From positions 1-64,000 of the forward strand of contig NZ_FWFX01000007.1 in the NCBI RefSeq assembly GCF_900172335.1: DNA of 64,000 nt, in the 5' to 3' direction. Below are positions 46,430 through 58,240 of the stretch, in pieces (within the stretch, counting starts at the first letter, position 1; every line of letters starts with the position of its first letter). The position numbers and the translations under genes are program-made. The notes under the pieces are model-generated. The model did no database searches. It worked only from the letters and a program-made list of their open reading frames with translations, and had not been told where the DNA came from. This DNA is from Roseovarius albus (GTDB lineage: Bacteria > Pseudomonadota > Alphaproteobacteria > Rhodobacterales > Rhodobacteraceae).

Positions 46430-47074
46430 TCAGGACTTGCGGTAAACCAGCGCAAATGCAGTATCATCCGAGTGATCATGCCCTGCTTTTGCATACATTG
46501 GCACTTCGGCGACCTGCAAGTTTTTGATCAACCCTCGAGACTCCATCCCTCGCAAAACAGGTTCAAAATTTGCTTCCTCGAAAAACGTTTTCCTGACGCC
46601 GATAACAAATAGGGCGTGGGCTCGGGCAATATCGAGCAAGCTTTCGAGTGGTTCTGGGCCGACATGGCCATAGGTGAAAGTTCCTGCTGACAAAACTGCC
46701 CCGTAGTCGTTTTTGATTGCGTCCAGAGGCTTCGTAATGTCCGCTTCAATTAGTGAACGATAGACTTCTTTCTTTCCCGATATACTCAGCATTTCTGGTG
46801 AAATATCAACTCCGTCGATCTGTTCTTGCGGTAAATTCAGAACGTCCGCAACAAGCCCAGTGCCGCATCCAATATCGACAATTGGCGTATCAGTTTCGGT
46901 TGCGGCATCGCGATAAGCAGCGGCGATTGCAGCAGGGTAATGCCAACCCAATGTATCGGCGAAATCCGTGTCATATGTCGAGGCGAAAGCGTCGTAGTAG
47001 TCTACGTTATCTTCCGGCGTAGAGAGTTTGTATGACTGCTCAAGAAGGTTTTGTCCGGCACTTTTCTCAGTCAT
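46430..47074 (-). CDS. Class I SAM-dependent methyltransferase
   Basis: The 214-residue Rossmann-fold protein has the SAM-binding motif TPIVDIGCGTGLVADVL, motif II acidic VDISPEM and post-I ADITKPLD. The early YYDAFASTYDTDFADTLGWH segment resembles small-molecule methyltransferases. The acceptor is unknown. It diverges from the MetE-like gene by about 320 bp, so a shared methyl-cycle setting is possible but unproven. Confidence 0.85.
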   Translation of the reverse strand: MTEKSAGQNLLEQSYKLSTPEDNVDYYDAFASTYDTDFADTLGWHYPAAIAAAYRDAATETDTPIVDIGCGTGLVADVLNLPQEQIDGVDISPEMLSISGKKEVYRSLIEADITKPLDAIKNDYGAVLSAGTFTYGHVGPEPLESLLDIARAHALFVIGVRKTFFEEANFEPVLRGMESRGLIKNLQVAEVPMYAKAGHDHSDDTAFALVYRKS

Positions 47075-47396
47075 TCAATATCCTTTTCATAAAGTGGGTT
47101 TTTCTCAAAAGCATGGAAGTTAGGCCATCATCTCTCATTTGGCCTTCCTGTTCGAAGATTAAGGCCAATAGTCGCACTCGACAACAAAACCAACAAAACC
47201 ACAGAATATCTCATGAATAAAATTCATTTGGATGCAAACGGCAACTAAGTCCCGCATAGGCGACATTAGATCCGCTTTTCTGAATGCTTTGATTTGAACG
47301 GTTTTGAGTTCGACAGTTGCTGGTTCTCGTTTTCCTTGACGCAAACCGAGAGAGGCGGGAGACTGATCGTGCAAAGCACAGCGATTGGGGGATCCC
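47075..47396. other. Divergent intergenic region, nothing recognised
   Basis: A minus-strand ORF spans part of this gap but lacks protein character. I looked for SAM- or SAH-type riboswitch signatures before the MetE-like gene and saw none. GGGGA lies six bases before the ATG at 47397. Confidence 0.5.
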
Positions 47397-48446
47397 ATGC
47401 CACTGACGACCACTTGCATCGGGGCCTATCCAAAACCTGATTACGTGCCGATTTCGGATTGGTTTCAGGTATCACACGACTCGGATGAATATGACGCGGA
47501 AGTCACGCAACGATGGTCGCATGACAAGATGGAGGAGGCGCGCGCACTGTTGGATCGGGCCACGGTTGAAGTGGTTGCGGATCAGATCGCCTGCGGGATT
47601 GATGTGCCCACGGACGGCGAGGTGCGGCGTGAAAATTACGTGCACTACCAGTGCCGCCATTTTGCTGGCTTTGATTTTGAAAACTTGACTGAACGGTCGA
47701 TGCGCAATGAGGCCTATGTCACCAAGCTGCCGACAATTCGCGGCGCTGTCGCCGCAGGTGATACCAGCGTTCTGGTGCGTGATTGGCAGGTAGCCGAGGA
47801 AGCAGCGGGGCGTCCGGTCAAGATCACCATGCCGGGACCGATGACTATCTCGGACACCACGGCGGATGTGCACTACAATGATCCGGCGGCTTTGGCACGG
47901 GATCTGGCGGATGCGTTGAACAAGCAGGTGTTGGCCTTGGCCGAGGCTGGTTGCAGATATATTCAGGTGGACGAACCGATTTTCGCCCGCAAACCTGAGG
48001 GCGCGTTGGCCTATGGGATTGAGACGTTGGAACGTTGCTTTCATGGTGTCCCTACCGGAATTGAGCGCGTCGTCCACATGTGCTGTGGCTATCCCAATGC
48101 GTTGGATGATACGGATTATCCCAAGGCGGATCAGGCCTCATATCAGCAGATTGCCGAAGCGGTGGATGGCGTGGCGGATCAGATCTCGATCGAAGACGCG
48201 CATCGATATAATCCGGCCGCGTTGTTCGAGAGCTTTTCAAAGTCAAAGCTGATTGTCGGTTTTGTCGCAATTGCGTCGAGTCGGGTGGAGTCGGTGGAAG
48301 AGATTCGCTCCCGGATGCAGGAAGTTTTGCACCATTTGCCGCCTGAACGGCTGATTGCAGCACCTGATTGCGGACTGGGCTTTCTGGGGCGCGATCTGGC
48401 CATGCAAAAGCTTATAAACCTCAGTGAGGCGGCTCGATCCATATAA
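47397..48446 (+). CDS. Core MetE-like methyltransferase (short methionine-synthase family)
   Basis: The 349-residue protein has only the catalytic C-terminal barrel of cobalamin-independent methionine synthase: CGIDVPTDGEVRRENYVHYQ, ITMPGPMTISDTTADVHYND, YIQVDEPIFARKPEG. Zinc ligands appear as His and Cys in VVHMCCGYPN plus Cys in IAAPDCGLGFLG. The N-terminal half that binds polyglutamyl-folate is missing. Short proteins like this take methyl groups from donors other than that folate. It may make methionine or act on another thiol; the donor is not visible. Confidence 0.85.
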   Translation: MPLTTTCIGAYPKPDYVPISDWFQVSHDSDEYDAEVTQRWSHDKMEEARALLDRATVEVVADQIACGIDVPTDGEVRRENYVHYQCRHFAGFDFENLTERSMRNEAYVTKLPTIRGAVAAGDTSVLVRDWQVAEEAAGRPVKITMPGPMTISDTTADVHYNDPAALARDLADALNKQVLALAEAGCRYIQVDEPIFARKPEGALAYGIETLERCFHGVPTGIERVVHMCCGYPNALDDTDYPKADQASYQQIAEAVDGVADQISIEDAHRYNPAALFESFSKSKLIVGFVAIASSRVESVEEIRSRMQEVLHHLPPERLIAAPDCGLGFLGRDLAMQKLINLSEAARSI

Positions 48447-48604
48447 CATTGAGAATATGGAGCAAATTGCGCCAATAACGGGCTGGGAACTTCGCCGTGA
48501 ATCTGACTGCGGCTGGTTGACCCCACTCAGGGGCAGGGGTAAACCCTGATTAATCATTGCAGCCATCTGGATATGCGCCCCATGCGCATGAAAGGAGCCA
48601 CAAC

Positions 48605-49821
<1,217 letters not shown>

Positions 49822-49829
<8 letters not shown>

Positions 49830-50430
49830 CGCTCTGAACGAGCTGGGCGCCTTTATCGAGCTGAAGCGCACAGATTGCGTGCTGGGCTTGGAGGTAAAGC
49901 ACGGCGAGCTGAACGTCGATGTGACGCTGTCGCAGATCGTTGGCCTGGTGGACTTTCTGAAATCCGATCAGACCTGCAAGTTTTCAACGCTGGTGGACAT
50001 TACGGCGGTGGACTACCCGGAGCGCGCCAAGCGGTTTGACGTGGTTTATCACTTCTTGTCGATGTACCAAAACCAGCGCATACGCCTGCGTGTTGCCGTG
50101 CGCGAGGAGGACATGGTGCCTTCGATCACTTCGGTACACCCCTCTGCCAACTGGTTCGAGCGCGAAGTCTTTGACATGTTCGGCATTCTGTTCAGCGGTC
50201 ACCCCGACCTGCGCCGGATTTTGACCGATTATGGTTTTCGCGGTTACCCGCTGCGCAAGGATTTCCCGACCACGGGCTATACCGAAGTCCGCTATGACGA
50301 GGCGCAAAAGCGCGTGGTTTATGAGCCGGTGTCACTGGTGCAGGAATACCGCCAGTTTGACTTCATGAGCCCTTGGGAGGGTGCTGAATACATCCTGCCG
50401 GGTGATGAAAAGCGGGAGGAGGCGAAATGA
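49822..50430 (+). CDS. nuoC: NADH-quinone oxidoreductase subunit C
   Basis: The 202-residue subunit has the family signature [40 protein letters not shown] and the strongly conserved [24 protein letters not shown] stretch that follows. GGAGG lies eight bases before the ATG. It is a separate gene here, not fused to nuoD as in enterobacteria. Confidence 0.97.
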
Positions 50431-50609
50431 TCCCGTTTCTGACTGAGATCTTGGAACTTATAACAGCGGCTTCGGTGTTGGCATTAGCTGCACCGCAAAT
50501 AAAAAAAATCGAAGTGGGTAGAAACGTCCGTTGCGTGTCGTTGAATTCGTTCAATGAATACGATTCTTCTACTCATTTTGTCCGTTCACATGTGAGGGCG
50601 CGCAAATGA
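50427..50609 (+). CDS. 60-residue ORF coupled between nuoC and nuoD
   Basis: Its ATG overlaps the nuoC stop (ATGA) and its TGA overlaps the nuoD ATG, so the ribosome can pass straight through. The product has one hydrophobic N-terminal segment ([20 protein letters not shown]) and a polar Arg-rich tail. The second half is AT-rich and includes an A8 run at 50501-50508. I recognise no family. It may be a small membrane protein or a translated spacer. Confidence 0.55.
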   Translation: MIPFLTEILELITAASVLALAAPQIKKIEVGRNVRCVSLNSFNEYDSSTHFVRSHVRARK

Positions 50610-51829
50610 TGGACGGCTCCAAAGGTTTCGAAGACGCGCAGACCGGCGAACAGAAGATCCGTAATTTCAACATCAACTTTGGCCCGCAGCACCCTGCAGC
50701 ACATGGAGTTTTGCGTCTGGTTCTGGAGCTGGACGGCGAGATTGTTGAGCGTTGCGATCCACACATCGGCCTGTTGCACCGTGGCACCGAAAAGCTGATG
50801 GAAAGCCGGACATACCTGCAAAACCTGCCATATTTCGACCGGCTGGATTATGTGGCACCGATGAATCAGGAACATGCCTGGTGTCTGGCCATCGAAAAGC
50901 TGACCGGTGTCGAAGTGCCGCGTCGTGCCAGCCTGATCCGGGTGCTCTATTCCGAGATTGGCCGCATTTTGAACCACCTGCTGAATGTCACCACGCAGGC
51001 GATGGATGTTGGCGCGCTGACCCCGCCGCTCTGGGGCTTTGAAGAGCGCGAAAAGCTGATGTGCTTCTATGAGCGGGCATGTGGTGCGCGATTGCACGCG
51101 GCCTATTTCCGCCCCGGTGGGGTGCATCAGGATCTGCCGGATGACCTGATTGATGATATCGAAACATGGGCCAATGAATTCCCGGCCGTGCTGAAAGACA
51201 TCGATGAGCTTTTGACCGAAAACCGGATTTTCAAACAGCGCAATGCGGACATAGGTGTTGTCACGGAACAGGAAGCCTTGGACTGGGGCTTTTCCGGCGT
51301 GATGGTGCGTGGCTCTGGCATGGCATGGGATCTGCGCCGGGCACAGCCTTATGAATGCTATGACGAGTTCGAATTCCAGATCCCGGTGGGCAAGAACGGC
51401 GATTGTTATGACCGTTACCTGTGCCGGATGGAAGAAATGCGCCAATCGCTGCACATCATGCATCAAGCAATTGCCAAGCTGCGCGCGCCGGAAGGCAAGG
51501 GCGATGTGCTGGCACGGGGTAAACTGACGCCACCAACGCGGGGGGATATGAAAACCTCGATGGAAGCGCTGATCCATCACTTCAAGCTTTATACCGAAGG
51601 GTTCCACGTGCCTGCGGGCGAGGTTTACGCTGCCGTGGAAGCACCCAAAGGGGAGTTTGGCGTTTATCTGGTGGCTGATGGCACCAACAGACCTTACCGG
51701 TCAAAAATCCGCGCACCGGGGTTCTTGCACTTGCAAGCGATGGATCATGTGGCGGGCGGTCACCAGTTGGCGGATGTCGCCGCTATCATCGGCACGATGG
51801 ATGTGGTGTTTGGGGAAATTGACCGCTGA
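50606..51829 (+). CDS. nuoD: NADH-quinone oxidoreductase subunit D
   Basis: The 407-residue 49-kDa-type subunit has [60 protein letters not shown] and a C-terminal hydrogenase-like [20 protein letters not shown]. His and Tyr residues in the first stretch line the quinone pocket. It pairs with NuoB at cluster N2. The upstream 60-residue ORF feeds directly into its start. Confidence 0.97.
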   Translation: MMDGSKGFEDAQTGEQKIRNFNINFGPQHPAAHGVLRLVLELDGEIVERCDPHIGLLHRGTEKLMESRTYLQNLPYFDRLDYVAPMNQEHAWCLAIEKLTGVEVPRRASLIRVLYSEIGRILNHLLNVTTQAMDVGALTPPLWGFEEREKLMCFYERACGARLHAAYFRPGGVHQDLPDDLIDDIETWANEFPAVLKDIDELLTENRIFKQRNADIGVVTEQEALDWGFSGVMVRGSGMAWDLRRAQPYECYDEFEFQIPVGKNGDCYDRYLCRMEEMRQSLHIMHQAIAKLRAPEGKGDVLARGKLTPPTRGDMKTSMEALIHHFKLYTEGFHVPAGEVYAAVEAPKGEFGVYLVADGTNRPYRSKIRAPGFLHLQAMDHVAGGHQLADVAAIIGTMDVVFGEIDR

Positions 51830-51858
51830 GGCGGGTTTGAAAGGTTGATTGGGGAAAG

Positions 51859-52143
51859 ATGAAGATGCGTAAGATTGGTTTTGTGGTTTCTGCTTTGACT
51901 TTGGTATCGGCCTGTGCACTGCCACCACAAAGCGTGTCACAACAAGACATCGCCAAGTACGAGGCGGCTGTCGCCAGCATCGGCTGTGATATGGCGCACG
52001 AGTCTGATTATCTGCCTGTTGAGCTGCAAACCGGCCTGACCCGCGAGCAGGTGAAAGACATCACCAAATACCAACTCGCCGCAGGCAATGCCGTTGCTTT
52101 GCCTGAAGGTGGCGTCCGACTGACCACAGGAGCCTGTGCCTAG
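51859..52143 (+). CDS. Small lipoprotein within the nuo operon
   Basis: The 94-residue product has a signal with lipobox ALTLVSACALPP and a mature part with one Cys (ASIGCDMAHESDYLPVEL) and ending TGACA, two Cys that could pair. The next gene, nuoE, starts immediately after its stop. Located 29 bp after nuoD. No function known; it would be anchored on the periplasmic side, away from the NADH module. Confidence 0.7.
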   Translation: MKMRKIGFVVSALTLVSACALPPQSVSQQDIAKYEAAVASIGCDMAHESDYLPVELQTGLTREQVKDITKYQLAAGNAVALPEGGVRLTTGACA

Positions 52144-53229
52144 ATGCTAAGACGTCTCCACCACGAGCAACCTGAGAGCTTTGCCTTCACGCCCGCCAAT
52201 CAGGCTTGGGCCGAGGCGCAAATCTCAAAGTATCCGGAAGGTCGGCAAGCCAGTGCGGTAATCCCGCTGTTGTGGCGTGCGCAAGAACAAGAGGGATGGG
52301 TGTCACGCCCTGCCATCGAAGTGATTGCCCAGATGCTCGATATGGCGCAGATCCGCGTGCTTGAGGTAACATCGTTCTACTTCATGTTCCAAATGCAACC
52401 CGTTGGATCTGTGGCACATATTCAGATTTGCGGTACGCTGTCATGCATGATCTGCGGGGCCGAGGATCTGGTGGCTGTATGCCGCGAAAAGATCGCAGAT
52501 GAGCCGCATGTGGTCAGCGCCGATGGCAAGTTCAGCTGGGAAGAAGTTGAATGCCTTGGGGCCTGCACCAATGCGCCGATGGCCCAGATTGGCAAGGATT
52601 ATTATGAAGATCTGACGGCGGATCGTCTGCGTGAAATTTTGGATGAACTGGCGGCAGGCGATGTGCCGGTGCCGGGGCCGCAGAATGGGCGTTATGCATC
52701 CGAGCCATTGAGCGGGCTGACCAGCCTGACTGAGTTCGATAGTGGGAAGACGCAATATAATGCCAGCGCCGCGCTGGCGACGGATATTGGTGACACAGTC
52801 AAACGTATTGATGGTAGCGAGGTGCCATTGTTGGCGCCGTGGCGTGACAAAGGGGCCAATCACAACCCCGCTGCGTCTAAGGTGAAACAGGCGAAGGCGC
52901 CTGCGAAACCGGCGGCTAAGGCAGAGAAACCTGCCGCTAAAAAAGACGATGCGCCAACCGCTGAAGCGGGAGACGTCAGTGAAAAGAAACCCAGAACGTT
53001 GAAAGCTGCGCGCAAAGCGGGGGCGGATGATCTGAAAAAGATCTCAGGTGTTGGCCCCAAGTTGGAACAGACGCTGAATGAATTAGGCTTTTATCACTAC
53101 GACCAGATTGCCAAGTGGTCCGAAGCAGAGATTGCCTGGGTCGATGCACGATTAAAGTTCAAAGGCCGGATCGAGCGTGACGACTGGATCGGTCAGGCGA
53201 CGGAACTGGCCAAGGGCGGCAAGGCGTAG
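52144..53229 (+). CDS. nuoE: NADH-quinone oxidoreductase subunit E with long C-terminal extension
   Basis: The first 230 residues or so form the thioredoxin-like [2Fe-2S] subunit with Cys in [16 protein letters not shown] and [15 protein letters not shown]. Then comes a Lys/Ala/Pro-rich linker from about residue 245 and a helix-hairpin-helix-like domain from about 293 ([40 protein letters not shown]). At 361 residues it is about twice the usual NuoE length. HhH domains normally bind DNA; here a structural role in the complex is more plausible. Confidence 0.95.
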   Translation: MLRRLHHEQPESFAFTPANQAWAEAQISKYPEGRQASAVIPLLWRAQEQEGWVSRPAIEVIAQMLDMAQIRVLEVTSFYFMFQMQPVGSVAHIQICGTLSCMICGAEDLVAVCREKIADEPHVVSADGKFSWEEVECLGACTNAPMAQIGKDYYEDLTADRLREILDELAAGDVPVPGPQNGRYASEPLSGLTSLTEFDSGKTQYNASAALATDIGDTVKRIDGSEVPLLAPWRDKGANHNPAASKVKQAKAPAKPAAKAEKPAAKKDDAPTAEAGDVSEKKPRTLKAARKAGADDLKKISGVGPKLEQTLNELGFYHYDQIAKWSEAEIAWVDARLKFKGRIERDDWIGQATELAKGGKA

Positions 53230-53245
53230 GAAGTGAATGCAAGCC

Positions 53246-53461
53246 ATGAGCGACAAGAAAGAGACAGAAAAGGGACGTCAGGCGGCTATGGTGATCGCTG
53301 GCACGGCCATTTTTTGGATCTTGGCGACCATCATTGGCGGCGAGCTGGGGCTGAGCAACCGGGTAAGGGCCTTGTTCGACCTGCTGGCGTTGGCAGGGTT
53401 CATCTGGGCCTTTTGGATGATTTTTCAGATCTGGCGCGCGCGTCAGGACAGACAGGGGTAG
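53246..53461 (+). CDS. DUF5337 small membrane protein
   Basis: The 71-residue product ([10 protein letters not shown]) has two membrane segments, [17 protein letters not shown] and [19 protein letters not shown], separated by a loop, and ends [10 protein letters not shown]. This matches DUF5337, seen in Rhodobacterales at the same place between nuoE and nuoF. Alternative starts at 53237 or 53233 exist. Function unknown; linkage suggests a complex I accessory or assembly role. Confidence 0.8.
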   Translation: MSDKKETEKGRQAAMVIAGTAIFWILATIIGGELGLSNRVRALFDLLALAGFIWAFWMIFQIWRARQDRQG

Positions 53462-53465
53462 CGGG

Positions 53466-54761
53466 ATGCTGAACGACCAGGACCGTATCTTTACCAACCT
53501 TTACGGGATGCATGACCGTAGCCTGAAGGGCGCGCAAGCGCGCGGTCATTGGGATGGCACGGCGAAGATCCTGCAAAACGGGCGCGATTGGATCATTGAT
53601 CATGTCAAAGCCAGCGGATTGCGTGGTCGTGGTGGTGCGGGCTTTCCTACGGGCCTTAAATGGTCGTTTATGCCAAAAGAAAGCGATGGGCGACCGGCTT
53701 ACCTGGTAGTGAATGCAGACGAATCCGAGCCCGGCACCTGCAAAGATCGCGAGATCATGCGCCATGATCCCCATACGCTTGTGGAGGGCTGCTTGATCGC
53801 CAGCTTCGCGATGGGCGCGCATGCTTGTTACATCTATATCCGCGGCGAATATATTCGTGAGCGCGAGGCCCTGCAGGCTGCAATTGATGAGGCTTACGAG
53901 GCAGGCTTGATCGGCAAGAATGCATGCAAGTCTGGTTATGACTTCGATCTTTATCTGGCGCATGGTGCCGGCGCCTATATCTGCGGCGAGGAAACCGCGC
54001 TGCTGGAAAGCCTTGAAGGTAAAAAAGGCATGCCACGTATGAAACCGCCGTTCCCGGCGGGAGCGGGGCTCTATGGTTGCCCGACCACAGTGAATAACGT
54101 GGAATCGATTGCGGTTGTGCCAACTATCCTGCGCCGTGGGCCAGATTGGTTCGCCAGTTTTGGCCGTCCGAACAATGCGGGCACCAAGGTGTTTGGAATT
54201 TCAGGCCATGTGAACAACCCCTGTGTCGTCGAGGAAGCAATGTCGATTTCGTTCGAGGAACTGATCGACAAGCATTGCGGCGGTATTCGCGGCGGTTGGG
54301 ATAATTTGTTGGCGGTGATCCCCGGTGGATCTTCGGTACCTTGTGTGCGCGGAGAAAACATGCGCGATGCGGTGATGGATTTTGACGCGCTGCGGGATGT
54401 AGGCTCAAGCCTTGGCACTGCTGCCGTAATCGTGATGGACAAGCAAACCGATATCATCAAAGCGATCTGGCGGCTCAGCAAGTTTTACAAACACGAAAGC
54501 TGTGGCCAGTGTACCCCGTGCCGCGAAGGCACCGGCTGGATGATGCGAGTGATGGATCGTCTAGTGCGCGGCGAGGCGGAGCTGGAAGAGATTGACATGC
54601 TCTTCTCGGTCACCAAACAGGTTGAGGGGCACACGATCTGTGCGCTTGGCGATGCCGCAGCCTGGCCGATACAGGGGTTGATCCGCAATTTCCGGGAAGA
54701 AATAGAAGATCGCATCAAGGCCCAGAAATCGGGCCGGATGGGTGCGATGGCAGCGGAGTGA
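53466..54761 (+). CDS. nuoF: NADH-quinone oxidoreductase subunit F
   Basis: The 431-residue flavoprotein binds NADH and FMN and carries cluster N3. Motifs: [58 protein letters not shown], and the cluster Cys in [15 protein letters not shown] and [16 protein letters not shown]. It forms the NADH-oxidising tip with NuoE and NuoG. Confidence 0.97.
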   Translation: MLNDQDRIFTNLYGMHDRSLKGAQARGHWDGTAKILQNGRDWIIDHVKASGLRGRGGAGFPTGLKWSFMPKESDGRPAYLVVNADESEPGTCKDREIMRHDPHTLVEGCLIASFAMGAHACYIYIRGEYIREREALQAAIDEAYEAGLIGKNACKSGYDFDLYLAHGAGAYICGEETALLESLEGKKGMPRMKPPFPAGAGLYGCPTTVNNVESIAVVPTILRRGPDWFASFGRPNNAGTKVFGISGHVNNPCVVEEAMSISFEELIDKHCGGIRGGWDNLLAVIPGGSSVPCVRGENMRDAVMDFDALRDVGSSLGTAAVIVMDKQTDIIKAIWRLSKFYKHESCGQCTPCREGTGWMMRVMDRLVRGEAELEEIDMLFSVTKQVEGHTICALGDAAAWPIQGLIRNFREEIEDRIKAQKSGRMGAMAAE

Positions 54762-54765
54762 GACC

Positions 54766-55182
54766 ATGGAAGATTTAAGCCAATACGGACATGCGATTGT
54801 TGCGCTTGCGGGCACAGCCATAATGGGGCTGGTGATGTCGCCGCTCACAGCACTGCGGAAGCAAAAACTGGGGCTGGCGCCGGGGGCATCGCCAGAGCAA
54901 GACTATGGTCTTGAGACCTATCGTTGGCACCGCGCTTATCTGAATCTGTCAGAAACCATCGGCTTTTTTGTCGCGGTGACGGCTGCCGCGATTCTTGCCG
55001 GGGTCGACCCGGCATTCGTCAACTGGCTGGCATCAATCTTTTTCATCAGCCGGATCGCGTTAGTGGTGGTGCATGTCAAAGGCATCGGCAAACCGAATAT
55101 GGGGCCCCGCTCGTTCATCTATGTCGCGGGCTGGCTGTGCTGTTTACTGCTGGGACTTGCAGCCATCGGAAAGGCCTTTTGA
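54766..55182 (+). CDS. MAPEG family membrane protein
   Basis: The ATG at 54766 follows nuoF by four bases. The 138-residue protein has four membrane helices and the MAPEG helix pattern ETYRWHRAYLNLSETIGFFV plus SRIALVVVHVKGIGKPNMGP. The eukaryotic family includes glutathione transferases and leukotriene synthase; the bacterial members are mostly uncharacterised. It is another complex I operon guest found in related bacteria. Confidence 0.85.
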   Translation: MEDLSQYGHAIVALAGTAIMGLVMSPLTALRKQKLGLAPGASPEQDYGLETYRWHRAYLNLSETIGFFVAVTAAAILAGVDPAFVNWLASIFFISRIALVVVHVKGIGKPNMGPRSFIYVAGWLCCLLLGLAAIGKAF

Positions 55183-55245
55183 GACAATGATGCGCCTGTG
55201 GAATTCATATGATTTTATGCCGATGGTTCGGCAAGGTGGTGTGTG

Positions 55246-55575
55246 ATGAGAATTGTCCTCGTCTGTCTGGCCGCTCTGATGATGGTATCGGCTTGTACCG
55301 AGAAAAAATCGCGTGTGTATTTTAATGGTATCTACTACCCGTCAAAGGCAAAGCACGCCTCGGATGACCGGCAGAGTTTTGTTGTGACGGTGAAACGGGC
55401 CACCAAAGGAATAGAGGGAGCGCGCGAAGCGGGCCGTGTTGAAGGCACAAAGTACTGTTTGAAAAATTTTGGTACATCCGAGATTAACTGGGTACAGGGA
55501 CCGGATGCGGAGAACGGGACGCTGAATTTGTCCGGTAGCGATCTGAAGCTGACGGGGTCTTGTGTGACGTGGTAA
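55246..55575 (+). CDS. Small lipoprotein within the nuo operon (second)
   Basis: The 109-residue product has a lipobox (MMVSACTEKKS) and a compact mature part with FNGIYYPSKAKHASDDRQSF, VTVKRATKGIEGAREAG and two Cys (KYCLKNFG; TGSCVTW). AAGG lies upstream of the ATG at 55246. It is about 60 bp after the MAPEG gene. I know no function; the small domain might bind a partner in the periplasm. Confidence 0.7.
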   Translation: MRIVLVCLAALMMVSACTEKKSRVYFNGIYYPSKAKHASDDRQSFVVTVKRATKGIEGAREAGRVEGTKYCLKNFGTSEINWVQGPDAENGTLNLSGSDLKLTGSCVTW

Positions 55576-55702
55576 GAAATGTTGCGATATCAGGAGGATA
55601 CATGCGTTGTTATTGCATAACCAACGTATGTTACACCATCTGCATGTCAGCAGAAGGGCGGAACTCACCGTTACCTTCTGCCTGTCATATAGGAGATATC
55701 AA

Positions 55703-56104
55703 ATGCGTATGATTGCACCACTCGTTTTCGCAGCTATGTTGAGCAGCACAGCGGTTCAGGCGCAGGCCGGACTAAAGAATGAAGATGACATAAATCACGG
55801 GCTGCTGATTGTGGCAGTGGCAGAAAAGATCAACCGTGCCTGCGACAGCATTGGCGTGCGTGTGTTTGCTGCTCGGGGCTATGTCAATGACCTTAAGGAC
55901 ATCGCGCGCGAGCGCGGGTACAGCGAGAAAGAGATCCGCTCGTACCTCAATAACAAGCAGAACAAGGCCGAGATGCGTGAGCGCCGGAATGCGTTCTATA
56001 AAAGCCGGGGCGCCAGCAATCTGGACCATGCGTCCTTGTGCAAACTGGGGCACGGAGAGATCAAAAAGAACAGCCAAATTGGCGTGTTACTGAGAGCAAA
56101 GTGA
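55703..56104 (+). CDS. DUF5333 secreted protein
   Basis: AGGAGA precedes the ATG at 55703 by eight bases; a longer frame upstream has no such site. The 133-residue product has a signal peptide ending AVQAQA. A DUF5333-type domain follows: INHGLLIVAVAEKINRACDS, ARERGYSEKEIRSYLNNKQN, NLDHASLCKLGHGEI, with two Cys that could form a disulfide. It precedes nuoG by six bases, the place DUF5333 occupies in related operons. Confidence 0.82.
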   Translation: MRMIAPLVFAAMLSSTAVQAQAGLKNEDDINHGLLIVAVAEKINRACDSIGVRVFAARGYVNDLKDIARERGYSEKEIRSYLNNKQNKAEMRERRNAFYKSRGASNLDHASLCKLGHGEIKKNSQIGVLLRAK

Positions 56105-56110
56105 GAACCG

Positions 56111-58129
56111 ATGACTGACCTTCGCAAAATCATCATCGACGATAACGAGATCGAAGTGGACGGGGCGATGACCCTGATTCAGGCGTGCGAGCAGGCGGGC
56201 ATTGAAGTGCCGCGCTTTTGCTATCACGAGCGGCTGTCGATTGCGGGAAATTGTCGGATGTGCCTTGTTGAGGTCGTTGGCGGGCCGCCGAAACCGGCGG
56301 CCTCTTGTGCTATGCAGGTGCGCGATTTGCGCCCCGGTCCCGAAGGCCAGCCGCCTGTGGTGAAGACCAATTCACCAATGGTCAAAAAGGCCCGCGAAGG
56401 GGTGATGGAATTTCTGCTGATCAACCATCCGCTGGATTGCCCGATTTGCGATCAGGGTGGCGAATGCGACCTGCAGGATCAGGCGATGGCTTATGGCGTG
56501 GATTTCAGCCGCTTCCGCGAAGCCAAACGCGCGGTGGATGATCTGGATCTGGGGCCGCTGGTCGAAACCCATATGACACGCTGCATTTCCTGTACACGCT
56601 GCGTGCGGTTCACGACCGAGGTCGCAGGTATTACCCAGATGGGCCAGACGGGTCGTGGCGAAGATTCTGAGATCACGTCTTACTTAGGTGAAACGCTGGA
56701 TAGCAACCTGCAGGGCAACATCATTGACCTGTGCCCTGTTGGGGCGCTGGTTTCAAAACCCTATGCCTTTACCGCGCGCCCGTGGGAGCTGACCAAGACC
56801 GAAACCATCGATGTGATGGACGCTTTGGGAAGCAACATTCGTGTGGATTGCAAGGGCCGCGAAGTGATGCGGATCGTGCCGCGCAATCATGATGGTGTGA
56901 ACGAGGAATGGATTTCCGACAAGACACGTTTTGTCTGGGATGGTCTACGCCGTCAGCGTTTGGACCGGCCATATGTGCGTGAAAATGGCAAGCTGCGCCC
57001 TGCAAGCTGGGGCGAGGCCCTGTCGAAAGCAGCTGAGGCGATGACCGGCAAGAAGATTGCCGGTTTGATTGGTGATTTGGTCCCGGTTGAAGCGGCCTTT
57101 GCACTGAAGCAGATGGTTGAAGGGCTAGGAGGTAAGGTGGAATGCCGCACTGATAATGCGCGCCTGCCGATAGGCAATCGCTCGGGCTATGTCGGCACCG
57201 CCAGCATCGAAGAGATTGATGATGCCAAGTACATCATGTTGATCGGCACGGATCCACGGATTGAGGCACCGGTTCTGAATGCACGCATTCGCAAGGCCTG
57301 GACCAAGGGGGCCACGATTGGCCTGATCGGCGAAGCTACTGATCTAACCTATGATTACGCTCACGTCGGCTCGGACCGTGCGGCGCTGTCTGGCCTGCTG
57401 GGCAAGGAACATGGTGCAGTCATGGATCAGCCTTCTGCCGTGATTGTCGGGCAGGGTGCCTTGCGGGAAGCGGACGGGCTCGCCGTTCTGGCAGCAGCGC
57501 AGCAATTGGCAACGGAAACAAATTCCGAGCTGATGGTCTTGCACACAGCCGCCTCACGTGTGGGCGCGATGGATGTGAGTGCGGTGACCGAGGGTGGCAT
57601 GGAGGCGGCGATTGAAGGCGCTGAGGTGATCTATAACCTTGGTGCAGATGAGGTCGAAATCGATGCCGGTAGCATTGTCATTTATCAAGGTAGCCACGGT
57701 GACCGGGGTGCCCATCGCGCTGATGTGATCCTACCGGGGGCTGCTTATACCGAGGAATCCGGATTGTTCGTCAACACTGAAGGGCGGCCACAGTTGGCCT
57801 TGCGCGCGGGGCATGCGCCGGGTGAGGCCAAGGAGAATTGGGCCATCCTGCGGGCGTTGTCGGGTGAACTGGGCAATGCATTGCCGTATGACAGCATGGC
57901 GCAGCTGCGTCAGGCGCTGGTGACCGAAGTGCCACATCTGGCAAAACTGGATACGGTGCCAGAAAACGAATGCCAGGCGATCGAAGCGGATAATCTGGGT
58001 GATGCCGATTTCCGCAGTGCGGTGAAAGATTTCTATCTGACCAACCCAATCGCGCGATCCAGCGCGCTGATGGCAGAGTTGAGCGCCGGTGTGAAAGCGC
58101 GCGGTGGTAAACCACTGGCGGCGGAGTAA
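56111..58129 (+). CDS. nuoG: NADH-quinone oxidoreductase subunit G
   Basis: The 672-residue iron-sulfur subunit has an N-terminal [2Fe-2S] ferredoxin fold ([20 protein letters not shown]), the His-Cys3 cluster region ([20 protein letters not shown]), a [4Fe-4S] ligand set in [17 protein letters not shown] and a remnant molybdopterin-oxidoreductase domain from about 215. The extra N7 cluster of E. coli-type NuoG is not evident. It lies in the peripheral arm. Confidence 0.96.
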   Translation: MTDLRKIIIDDNEIEVDGAMTLIQACEQAGIEVPRFCYHERLSIAGNCRMCLVEVVGGPPKPAASCAMQVRDLRPGPEGQPPVVKTNSPMVKKAREGVMEFLLINHPLDCPICDQGGECDLQDQAMAYGVDFSRFREAKRAVDDLDLGPLVETHMTRCISCTRCVRFTTEVAGITQMGQTGRGEDSEITSYLGETLDSNLQGNIIDLCPVGALVSKPYAFTARPWELTKTETIDVMDALGSNIRVDCKGREVMRIVPRNHDGVNEEWISDKTRFVWDGLRRQRLDRPYVRENGKLRPASWGEALSKAAEAMTGKKIAGLIGDLVPVEAAFALKQMVEGLGGKVECRTDNARLPIGNRSGYVGTASIEEIDDAKYIMLIGTDPRIEAPVLNARIRKAWTKGATIGLIGEATDLTYDYAHVGSDRAALSGLLGKEHGAVMDQPSAVIVGQGALREADGLAVLAAAQQLATETNSELMVLHTAASRVGAMDVSAVTEGGMEAAIEGAEVIYNLGADEVEIDAGSIVIYQGSHGDRGAHRADVILPGAAYTEESGLFVNTEGRPQLALRAGHAPGEAKENWAILRALSGELGNALPYDSMAQLRQALVTEVPHLAKLDTVPENECQAIEADNLGDADFRSAVKDFYLTNPIARSSALMAELSAGVKARGGKPLAAE

Positions 58130-58240
58130 TCTGCGCCAGCACTGATATGAATACGCCAAAGCCGGGCGGCGACCGGCTGGGCAAATGAACACAAGCCGCA
58201 TAACAAGCGGCAAACGATTGATCGAGGGTGCGAGGACCTG

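Noticed and set aside
47280..47396. Possible SAM/SAH riboswitch before the MetE-like gene
   Set aside because: Base-paired core and conserved loops of the known classes were not found by eye.
47159..47419. 86-codon minus-strand frame before the MetE-like gene
   Set aside because: It overlaps the start and ribosome site of the MetE-like gene and shows no recognisable domain.
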